A DNA stretch of 64,000 nt from Cylindrodendrum hubeiense (taxonomy: Eukaryota > Ascomycota > Sordariomycetes > Hypocreales > Nectriaceae): contig JAANBB010000174.1 of assembly GCA_014621425.1 (NCBI GenBank), positions 1 to 64,000 on the forward strand, written 5' to 3'. Below the pieces are notes generated by a model. It was not told the DNA's origin and did no database searches. It saw only the letters and a list, made by a program, of their open reading frames with translations. Shown here in pieces: positions 1 to 11,179 of this stretch; position 1 is the first letter of the stretch; each line of letters starts with the position of its first letter. The position numbers and the translations under genes are program-made.

Positions 1-2460
1 TTTCTAGAATATATAATCCTTAATAATAAAATTAAGATAGATCTTAAAAAGATTATAATATCTAGTAAATAACTATAATTAAAATATCTAAAAGACTTTT
101 AATTATTTTTAGGATTTATAAAATATTATTAATAATCATTTAAGAGTTTAAATAAATATACTATACTCCTAATTAAGCTTATTATAATAAGAGATATATT
201 TTGATAGAATAATATTACAGAAAATGTATGTAATATAATTAAAAATATTTATCTTAAGTATATTAATCTTAAGTATATTAATCTTAGTTATTTTCAATTT
301 AAATTAATAAGTTATACTTAAAATCAATTCTTTAAACTTTACCTAAGATATTTAAATTAGATAAATAGATATTATAGGAATATTATATTCTATTATTGTC
401 TTTTTATATACATATTACAATATTAAACTTAATTATCCTATTAATAATAAAGAATTTCTTATAATAGTTAATATATTTAAGAGAAGTAAATATTACCTCC
501 TAGAAAGTAAATATAAAATTGAGGTCTCTATTAATTATAAAAATACCTTATACATTACTATTATATAATAACTTAACAGATAATAACTTAAATATATTGA
601 ATATCTATTTAAATTTAACTATATTATTATCTATATTAAAGATATAGAGAGTAATTATATAAATATTATTAACTGATAACTTAATTTTAATTTTATTAAA
701 ATTAAAATTAATAATTAAATTCTAAGCTTTAATAAAGAAGAATATCTAGAATAATAATCTATTATTATTGTATAAAAAATACAACTAAAACCTAAGTATC
801 TTTAATAAATTCAAGGAATAGACCTTATAATAGATTTTATAGATTAATCTTAAGGGAGAATAGAAAAGGTTAAATTTTAATATAGATATATTATTATCTT
901 AGAAAGATTAAAATATAAAGTAATATAAGATATTTATAAAAAATACACTATATAATAATAATATTAATATGCTCTATAATAAAGTTATAGAAGTATATAA
1001 TATATATAATCTTATTAATACTATTAAATATACTATTTAATATTATAATAAATATATATTAAGTAGAATTATTAGTATAATATTTCAAGTTAAATTTAAT
1101 AATCTATTATACTAATAAATCTGAAAATTTAATAATAAGCTATTACTAGAAGATAAGAGTGAGAAACTCTAAGTATTAGAAGATCTATATTCTAATTTAG
1201 TATAGGAAGTTCATAAATACCCCCTATATAGATATTAAGGGATTAATAAAACCCTTAATAGAGTTAAATTAATATATTAATTTCCTAAGATAAAGAAAAT
1301 AATATAGGATATTATTAGTTAGTGTGATTTATATTATAAGTCTACTATAAAATAATATAAATTATATAGAGAATTATAATCTCTCCTAGTTATTAAGTGA
1401 TCCTAGGATTCTATTATAATAGACTTTATTACTAAACTACCCTTATCTAAAAACCTAACTATAAATATCTTTTATAATAGTATTCTAATTATTATTAATA
1501 GATTTATAAAATTCTCCTATTTTATATTCTATTAGGAATTAATAGATATTAAATAATTTGCCTATATATTCCTATAAAATATTATTAGTATTTATAGACT
1601 ACCTTTAGAAATACTCTTTAATAGAGGATTCCTATTTATATTTAAATTTTAATAAGTTTTAATATTATATATAAAATTAAATTATTAACTTATTATTACT
1701 TGGAAACTTTAAGTAAATAGTTAAATAGAATAAATAAACTAAGTATTAGAATAATACCTTTACTATTATATTAATTATAAGTAAGATAATTAGGTTAAGA
1801 AGTTCCTAATTATATAGTTAAGCTATAAGATAGCTAAGAATAAAAGTATAAAGCTAGTCCTAATATTTACTAATTTTAAATTTAATACCAAAGCCTATAA
1901 AGTAAGCTAATCTAGTTTAATTAACCCTAAAGTAATCCTTATATCAGAATAACTTAAGGACCTATACTAAAAAATAAAAATAGAACTTGAATTTATCAGA
2001 TCCTAGATAAAAAAATACTATAATCCAAAACAGATAAAGGGACTATTCTTTTTAGAGGGAGATATAATTTACCTTATTATAAAAAATATTATAATAATAT
2101 AAATAAATAAAAAACTAGATTATAAATATATTAGACCTTATAAAATTCTATAAAAAATATCAGAAAATAACTATAAATTAAATCTACTATTAAAAATTAG
2201 ACTCTATCTAGTTTTCCATATTTTATTATTAGAAATAGTCTAAGATATAATTTACACTAAGTTTAATAATAAATCTAAGACTAAAGTTAATAGCCTAGAA
2301 GAATATAAAGTTAAGGAAATCTATAAGATAAGAATTATTAATAAAAAAATAAAATACCTTATAAAATAGAAAAACTACTTAGATAATAAAAATATATAGG
2401 AATTACCTAAAAACCTTACTTATATATAATACTTTCTAAAAGAATTTCACTAAATATAAT
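1..2460 (+). mobile_element. RIP-degenerated Ty3/gypsy chromovirus pol relic
   Basis: The DNA is almost pure A/T with TpA everywhere and no open frame, the state left by repeat-induced point mutation. Conceptual + strand reading still shows the pol order of a chromovirus. Near 436-580 is an RNase H-like stretch (NYPINNKEFLIIV, then a residual YYLLESKYKIEVSI). At about 1320 a zinc-finger relic reads CDLYYK, with the second Cys changed to Tyr. Near 1395-1465 is the integrase core (DFITKLPLSK). Near 1600-1625 GLP...NRGF matches the GLP...SDRG integrase block. At about 2050-2230 is the GD.IYLI / KLDYKYI.PYKIL / YKLNL / VFHILLLE tail. A chromodomain follows. Gag, protease and most of RT lie off the left edge or are unrecognisable. 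The element is dead; its 3' limit is uncertain. Confidence 0.85.
2295..2460 (+). mobile_element. Decayed chromodomain at the C-terminus of the chromovirus integrase
   Basis: Directly after the VFHILLLE-like integrase tail, the + strand reads EEYKVKEIYKIRI, then KIKYLIK, then ELPKNL and FLKEFH. This is the spacing of a chromodomain (Y.VE.I...R...YLVKWKGY....WEP..NL...EFH) after C-to-T decay. Chromodomains of this kind direct integration to heterochromatin, so it places the relic in the chromovirus lineage of Ty3/gypsy elements. In-frame stops remain (the W of the WKGY block is a stop), consistent with RIP. Confidence 0.75.
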
Positions 2461-3440
2461 ACTAGAAGACTTACACAAAGAATTAAGCCTATTAAATATA
2501 CCCAAACCTAAGAATAACTAGTTAATATTATTAGGAATATTTATAAACTATAAGTCCTAAATTATAATCTACTCCTAAGTATCTAATACCCAAACTAACC
2601 TATCCTCTTCATCTAACCCTTAAAGACCTTAATATACTATCTTAAAGCACTTTACCTTTACCTTCCCCTATATTTTATAAAGTTAGTCTAACTAACCTAT
2701 AGCAATTACTATTTATAATTATAATATAACTAGCTCACTATAAAGCTTTAATAAATTATTATTCACCTTACCCTTATTATTCTCAAACTTCTTTTCTTAT
2801 TTAACTAACTTTACTACTAAAACCTATATTAATACTAATAAGATATAAAGGTATAAATAGAGAAACCCACAAGTAAAAGCCACCCAAGTATTATTATATA
2901 TCTTATAACCCCTAATATACTTATTATACTACATAGAATTATTAGATATAAGATAATACTTTCCATTTTAAAAATACCTTATATATAATATATTAGTTAA
3001 ATCCCCTATTATAATAATAGTAAAAGATAAAGTATTAGATTTAGTATCTTTGCAGAATAAAGTTTTAGATATATAGCTAGATATTATATTAATATAATAT
3101 CCTGAATATTTATAGAAATAAATTATACTAACTAGGAGAAATAAAATAGTTAGCTTAATAATATAACCTTAGGATAAGACTAATAGAGGGAAGATATTAT
3201 ATTATAGCTCATATAATAACCAGACAGTTATTACTAGTAATAATTCATAACCCACTTTTTTCTTTTATTACCACAGACCAGATATACTAGACTAATTATA
3301 TAAAGAATAATATACTAAGGACTGATAGTACTCTAGGAGTATATCACTCTATAGATCATAGCACTCTGTTACTCTATCACTCTACTAATTATATATACAA
3401 ACCATTTCACTTTAAATAGATATATTCCTTAGCTATTAAT
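2461..3440. other. A/T-rich tract downstream of the chromovirus pol, probably 3' untranslated region and LTR
   Basis: Composition stays strongly A/T-rich and without coding potential until about 3440, where it changes over a few tens of bases to ordinary base composition. This tract should hold the polypurine tract and 3' LTR of the element, but I could not define LTR ends because the 5' LTR lies outside the window. No gene is seen. Confidence 0.5.
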
Positions 3441-4581
3441 AGACTTAATTATACAGACACTCCCGTTTGTACATTATCAGACCCCGTAATCCCTTTACTC
3501 AGTACACGTCCTGGTCTACTTGGATCATACCCTAACACATTCCTGCCTACCCTATACCTTCACCTGTATATAGTAGCTAGAACATCACAGGAACGGCGAT
3601 ATGGAAAATACAGGCAATCCGGGCATAATACACATATTTATGAAATTAATATAAATACGTCTAAGGAAGAGGATACTGATTGATTTTAATTGATTTTAGG
3701 TATTATGGTTAGTTTATCTTAATATTATTCGTGAAGGTATGGTTTTGTGCCTTACTTGCTTGTCTGCCTCACTTGCTTATTATGCATGTTATCCGAAAGA
3801 TAAAATATTAATATTGAGGAATAAATAACTAAAACAAAATATAGTATTAGGATAAATAAATTCTAGTAATTAGTCTTATTGGATTTCCCCTGCTCAAACG
3901 CCAAATTCGGTGTATTGCTGATAATTATCTTTCGAAACAGGTGTGCATGGGTGTGTGCAAATAGCATTGTGAAAGTGTGCGAATAGCAATACACATTAAA
4001 TTTTTTATCAGCGTTATACCAAATTCTCGAGTGGGAAAGTTTGATAGTCGCTTGTGGGAACATGAACGGCAATGCCCATTTTGTTCCAACACTCTTCCCA
4101 ATCGCAAACAGGCAGATGGATGAGCTTCTTTGGTGGATGCTTCCCTGCTGTTTGAACCAAGCATCTAAGCACCCCTAATAGTGCCTTCTGGCATAGGCAC
4201 GCCAGAGTAGCTATTTGCACTATGTAATATTGGCTAATTGCGTATATTGCATGCATTTAATTATAATTCCTGCTTATTAAAGTCTGATCGATGGTCCTCG
4301 AGACGTATCGCTCACCGAAGGCACCAGCTAGGTAACAAGCCAATTGACTGAGTTATCTTGAAAGTGGCCGTTCTTAAGGGATTTTCGTGTACCACTTGGC
4401 TCATGATGAGAAAGAACTACCTACTTATATTCCAATCGATAACCCCAGAATCTATGTAGACTTCGCAAGACACTTGAAAGCTAGCTGGAAGTGGGGAATA
4501 TGAGGTAGAGGTGAAAATTATATAAAAGAAGCTGCCTGCAGGAAAAGAAATAAAAACAATAAGGCTAGGAACATGTTCATC
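3441..4581. other. Intergenic region with an unidentified repeat, no supported gene
   Basis: Ordinary-composition sequence between the RIP block and the DUF7136-like gene. It contains repeat copy A (4083-4256). Three overlapping minus-strand frames of 69-80 codons at 3863-4256 have no recognisable domain and overlap the repeat, so they are not annotated as genes. Confidence 0.5.
4083..4256. repeat. Dispersed repeat copy A (diverged, C-to-T/G-to-A rich)
   Basis: About 170 bp are recognisably similar to 6417-6585 in the same orientation. Shared blocks include tccaacac, ccaatcgc, gatgagctt/ggtgagctt, gcttccctgctg and ccctaat. Most differences replace G/C in copy B with A/T here, as expected if copy A was hit by RIP. 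The parent element is not recognised. Confidence 0.6.
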
Positions 4582-5388
4582 TTATATGTAACCCAACCCG
4601 CCGAATGCAGCTGCTAAGCACGCCATCCCCCCAACGGCCAGTCGCGGCGCGCCACTCTGATCGTCTGATGGGCAGCTGATTGGTGGAGTCGGGAAAACGC
4701 AAGCCGCGGATGTGATGGAGGAAGACATGCTTGACGCAGTCGCATCATCAATCGTGATCTCGCAAGGGCTTGGTGTGGGAAGAAAGCCTGCAATTGCACA
4801 GGTGTCACCACCAAACCACTCGCTCCCGGAGGGAACCTCCAGAGTGTCTGTAATATTGACAGCAGCTCCTACAGACTTGGAGCAGGTCTTGTTGTTGGTT
4901 GAGGCAGCAAAATCTATCTCCTGTGAGGAGTTCTTGGTGGTAAATACAACAGAACCACTCAAGTAGTTGGTGTAGAAATGGGCCCCGTCATCTCTAGAAA
5001 GGGACTCCGCAGTACAGGTGTTCCAAACCAGTTCCCAGGCAATCTCCCATATACCTTCAGTGTTAAAAATACGCGGGTAGGCATAGTATTCAAAGTAAGG
5101 GTCGTTGGCGGAGTAGTTTGTACCAAGCAGGTTCCAAGTGGCGCTAATGCCGTCCGCGGTGATATTGTCGTTGTCATAAGGACGCCCGTAGAATTTAACC
5201 CGAGCATAGATGAATTTCAGAAGCTCAGTATTTCGGAAACCGAAAACGACCGGCAAGAGCGGAAATGGCGCATATGTGTCGTTGCGCGGGAAAACCAAGT
5301 CCACTTCTATAATGCCCGAAACGTTGCTGGCGGCGGCCAGGAGTAACCAAGGGGCCAGGAAAGCCAGGCTGCGCGAGAAGACGTGCAT
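4582..5388 (-). CDS. Secreted GPI-anchored-type protein, DUF7136-like
   Basis: Single-exon gene of 268 codons on the minus strand with a clear ATG at 5388. Residues 1-25 form a signal peptide (MHVFSRSLAFLAPWLLL... then ANVSG-like cleavage region). The body starts with IIEVDLVFPRNDTYAP, the typical opening of the fungal DUF7136 family, and carries several N-glycosylation sequons (NDT, NYS, NNS-type). The C-terminus is Ser-rich with spaced cysteines. It ends in a hydrophobic tail (LAVGGMACLAAAFGGLGYI) that looks like a GPI-anchor signal. It probably sits at the cell surface or wall; its biochemical role is unknown. It has no close partner: the nearest genes are 2 kb or more away. The DUF7136 assignment is from memory of the family's N-terminal signature. 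Confidence 0.8.
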   Translation of the reverse strand: MHVFSRSLAFLAPWLLLAAASNVSGIIEVDLVFPRNDTYAPFPLLPVVFGFRNTELLKFIYARVKFYGRPYDNDNITADGISATWNLLGTNYSANDPYFEYYAYPRIFNTEGIWEIAWELVWNTCTAESLSRDDGAHFYTNYLSGSVVFTTKNSSQEIDFAASTNNKTCSKSVGAAVNITDTLEVPSGSEWFGGDTCAIAGFLPTPSPCEITIDDATASSMSSSITSAACVFPTPPISCPSDDQSGAPRLAVGGMACLAAAFGGLGYI

Positions 5389-7476
5389 GATGCTAAGTAT
5401 TTTATGAAGAGGACTTTGGAGGATGGTGCGGCGAGAAGGGGTTTAAAGAAGTCAGGAGTAATAGCACAGCAAAATAGAAGGCGATGGCCTCATGGAAAAT
5501 TTGTAACGAGAGGTTGATGTGATGACAGTTGAAAACCCCCTGCGTGTTTTTTGCAACGGTAATAACACGGCAAAGATGCTCATAACCACGCAATGCTCAC
5601 TACCCCTCGTTCATTTCTCTGGGCGTATGGCCGATGAGCCGGCTTGGCATTTACTGCAATTTACCACGCACTATTCCTTCCATCTTGGCAGTTAATTGAA
5701 CCCCTGCTTGGACCGGGGTACCCCAATATTTGCATCAGTTCGACAACTTCGGCATCCTTGCTACGCTATGCTATTAATCAACCTACTCAGTTTGTTAGGA
5801 TTGTTGTTAATTATTTCTAGTTGTGCTTTTGAATTGAGCTATCGATTTGAATCTGTCAGATTGCCCTTGGTATAGGGCTTCGACTTTGATAGGTTTAACA
5901 ATTGGTTAAAGCAATGGCTTCAAACCTACCTGCAGATAGATATGCTAATTCTATCTTGTAGCCAATGATCAGAGCCTTTAACGTGGATGCTTAATTCTTG
6001 CCGTTGAACCCCTTTAGATATTGCATTGAGACGATTGCCCGGGTTCAGGCAACACTTAACCTGAGTATCACAGATCCCAGGATTTGAGCTAAATTAGCTT
6101 CGCTAATTGCCTTGGAGAAGAGAGAAATAAACAGTTATCCAGTTTCTTTCTATATGCTATCCATCTCCTATGAATAGTCTAATCCATAGGAACATGTCAT
6201 CCCTTTTCCCATTTGTTTTTGGGACGTTCCCAGGAATAGGATTATCTTGTCTCATTTGCCGTGTTGATCGAGTCGATTCCCAGGAACTTCACCCTAGGAC
6301 CAAAGCCTGGTTTTCTAGTGGGATTAGGGTTAACATATTGTCGCAAAGGATATATATAACTATGTAACACTGTTCCCAAGGGTTGTCTGTCGTTTGATGA
6401 CAAATGTGCATTTTACTCCAACACCCTGACCAATCGCCTATCTACAAGGCGGAGACGGGTGAGCTTCGCTGGTGGAGGCTTCCCTGCTGGGTAAGCCAGG
6501 CATCCATCAGCCCTAATGTGGCCTCTGACTTAGGCGTGCTGGAGTGGCTGCTTGTACTACTTCCTAATAGCTAGCTGCGCCATGGCACGGGTGCGACCGC
6601 GACATGAAAGATGATTTTAGCCCGCATAACGGATTGAATACAAGTGCAAAAGCCAACCTCAAAAGAATTATGCGATCATTCGATTCCCTGAGGAGAGCCT
6701 GAATGGTGTGTCAAAGTGACTGAAGTCTCTAGGTGTAATGAGGGCGATATCTGCTAGCTTCAGGACACGCTCGTTCCAAACGCTCATATGAACTCCCCAG
6801 CCTCGTGTCTTGTACGACTTATCGATGTTGAACCGGTGAGCTCCCCGGCGGAACTTCCCGGAGAAGGCAGCCCGCGTTGGGAAAGAAAAGCAATTAAGGT
6901 CAGTGCCGTCAGCTCGAAAACACATGCTATCCCGGACAGTGCTAATCGGCAGCTCGTGTGCCTAAGGACTGAAGCATCTCGATCACTCTCATACCTATAT
7001 TTCGGATATATTACTAAGGTAGATTTGACAACCTTTGCCAGATCCAGTTGTCTGGTTTCACTCAGCTTCGGCCATCGTAGACTTCCTAACACTAGATCCC
7101 GGCTAGTGCTTACATGTCCCACGGCGGTGAAGATGACGTGTGTGGCTAGTGATGTCTAATTTACAACTAATCTAGTTCGATCGAAGGACGACGCCAACTG
7201 TTGGGCTGTCATGTCGGCGCCCGCACGGGAAATGGTTGGGGAAAAAGAAAAAGCTCTCCGCTAAGGCTGTCAATCTCGGATACGCCCAAAGCGGTGTCTT
7301 AAACCCCCCCTCACCCACAAAAATACTGGCGCCGGCAATGTGTCCTAAAACCGACCTTCATCCACATCGCCCGACACAAAGACAGGCGGCGTTGCAGCAC
7401 GATTTTCGGCGCCCCAATCAGACTCGAGCTAAAGCAATCTACCGAGCCCCTGCAATTCGACCCGAAATTGTGGGGA
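5389..7476. other. 2.1-kb intergenic region with repeat copy B and only weak ORFs
   Basis: Holds the upstream region of the minus-strand DUF7136-like gene and the upstream region of the plus-strand P450. Repeat copy B lies at 6417-6585. Between 6668 and 7159 there are open frames on both strands (85-123 codons); none shows a recognisable motif, so no gene is called. No other structure is evident. Confidence 0.5.
6417..6585. repeat. Dispersed repeat copy B (less decayed)
   Basis: Same-orientation partner of 4083-4256. This copy is richer in G/C (for example gcggagacgggtgagcttcg against the more A/T-rich version in copy A), so it may be closer to the ancestral sequence. No intact coding frame is visible on either strand. 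It could be a fragment of a retroelement or of a duplicated gene. Confidence 0.6.
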
Positions 7477-9165
7477 ATGTTCTCAGCAACTCTTGGGACC
7501 TTCGTGGTCGGGGCCGCGCTCTGGGCTCAGGTCAGCAAAGAGTGTTCAGGACCAGTGTGCTATCTCACACGCGGAATAGCCATTGCCATAGCTTGTACCG
7601 CAGGCCTTCTGTTCTATCACATTGTGTTGTATCCTTTTTATCTCAGCCCTCTTCGACATCTTCCTAGCCCGAAGCAGCCGCCTCTCCATCGCCGTTTGCT
7701 GGGAGAGGCCAGTTACGAAAAGCTCATCCAATGGATCAACGAGATTCCCAATGACGGGTTGATCCGCTATTACGGCTTCCTTAACGCGGAGCGAGTCCTT
7801 GTGACAACACCACAAGGGTGCAAGGATGTCTTGCAGACTCAGGGATACAACTACATCAAGCTCCCCTGGGCACTCGAGGTTATGGGTCAATTTGCCCCTC
7901 GCGGTATCCTTGTTGCCCCACCCCAGATGCACAAAGTATGTTACCCCACGCCCGATTGATACGACGAGTGAACTCATGCTTTATTTCAGATTGATCGAAA
8001 GCTGCTTCAGCCGGCGTTCAAGTTCAAATACATCAAGAGCTTGTACCCGACATTCTGGGCCGAGGGGGCCAAGTTCCTCAATATCATCGAGAAAGAGCTC
8101 CGCGAGACTGAGAACGGGACCATTAACATCGGCGAAAGACTTCATCATGTCACCTTAGATATCATCACATTGACCTCTTTCGGAGCTTCCATCGATGCTG
8201 TTGAGAACCCAGCCTCAACGAGAGTCAAGCACTTCAGAAACCTCTTTGCAACGAAAAAGGACCATCTGATTTATCGCCGGAACGCGTTTCTCCTACCGTA
8301 CTTTATCTATCGGCGACTGCCGGTCAAGGCCAGGCATGAGATCATGACGGCGCGAGATGTGATTGCAGATTTTATCCGCCCGTTGATCCAACAGCGACGG
8401 AGAGATGCGAAGGAGGCGACCTCGAAGCAATACACCCAGGGGGATATTATCGCAACCTTGCTGCAATCAGGAGAGACATTTTCGGACGATTACTTGATTG
8501 ATCAGTCAATGGACTTTATGGTGGCTGGCCAAGAAACCACGGCTACTGCTGTTACGTTTGCCCTCTACTCGCTATCTGAAAATCCCGAGTTCCAGAGCCG
8601 CCTTCGAAAGGAGGTCCGAGAAAAGCTTCCCTCGCCGTCTACAAATGCAGAAGTCGACGCCGGGCTCGTTGAGTCACTTCCCTATCTTACCGCCGTCTGC
8701 AACGAGGTCCTGCGTCTGTTTTCGCCAGTAGTTTATTGCCACCGACAGACCACCGCACCCAACACAATGATTGGCCCAGTGCCCATTCCGCAGGACACCG
8801 TAGTCACAGTGGCCCCAGGAGTGATTCACGAATCTCGACAAGTCTGGGGACCCCAAGCCGGTGAATTTGACCCGGAGCGATGGTTGGCCAGAAAGGACGG
8901 AGAAGTCAAGGTTGATCCTCTTGGAGGGACGAACGACCCATGGGCTGTCATGCCATTTACCTATGGTCCCAGGCAGTGCATCGGAGAGAGATTTGCTAGG
9001 GGAGAGATGATGTCCCTTGTTGCGCAGTTGGTCGGCCGATTCGAGTGGAAATTCAAGGGCATTGGCAGAAATGGTGATAGGCCCATGAAGATTGTTCACA
9101 CTGTTGTTGCTGGGCCTGCCGGAGGGAATGTTACCATGTACGCACATCCTATTGGCGGATGGTAA
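7477..9165 (+). CDS. Cytochrome P450 monooxygenase
   Basis: Two exons, 7477-7935 and 7990-9165, around a 54-nt intron (donor GTATGT, acceptor TTTCAG), give 544 aa. Translation begins at the ATG at 7477; the codon nine bases upstream is TTG. An N-terminal hydrophobic region (about residues 1-55, two segments) anchors it in the ER, followed by the proline-rich hinge LPSPKQPP. The I-helix motif AGQETT is at 332-337. The K-helix EVLR has E392 and R395. FTYGPRQCIG holds the heme-ligating Cys483. The splice joins HK to IDRKLLQPAF, the usual P450 C-helix. It should be a membrane-bound, NADPH-P450-reductase-dependent oxygenase. The substrate cannot be told, and no biosynthetic core enzyme lies nearby. 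It is convergent with the xylanase gene. Confidence 0.93.
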
Positions 9166-9575
9166 TAGAGTGCTTGGCGAAAGACGTGACAAGCTGTAGT
9201 CACACGCACCGAAAAGCCGGTTTTATTCCCCTGCTGATGGAAGCATAAACTAGAGATAGAATTACCATCATGATATAAGCGGGACAGATTAAGCAAGTCA
9301 ATGTTTTATGTGCATTTACTATGGATGCAATCGAGATTGCCGTGCAAGGGAGCACAGACAAGAAGGTGAGATCAGCCATTGTCGTGGAATCAAACCTATT
9401 TGTAACTAGGCAAGAGATGCAACTGATGGGTATCAATTGACTTCAGTCAACGGAGTAATAAGATGCCACAATATTGTGAATTGGATGTACAAAATATGCT
9501 AGAATATATAGACAGAATCGCCTCGCGAAGGTGAGGTTAGGAGGTTGTGCTACTGATGTCTAAATGGGACCCAGA
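9166..9575. other. Convergent intergenic spacer (P450 / xylanase 3' ends)
   Basis: About 410 bp between the stop codons of two convergent genes. Only 3'-UTR-type A/T-rich sequence is seen, with no gene or repeat. Confidence 0.6.

Positions 9576-11179
<1,604 letters not shown>

Noticed and set aside
6323..6334. Telomere-like TTAGGGTTA
   Set aside because: A single occurrence, no array; chance match.
6784..7159. Overlapping frames of 112 (minus) and 123 (plus) codons
   Set aside because: Both strands open over the same stretch, no motif, no splice extension; could be a relic, but not supportable as a gene.
7468..7476. P450 start nine bases upstream
   Set aside because: The codon is TTG; nuclear fungal genes start at ATG, which is at 7477.
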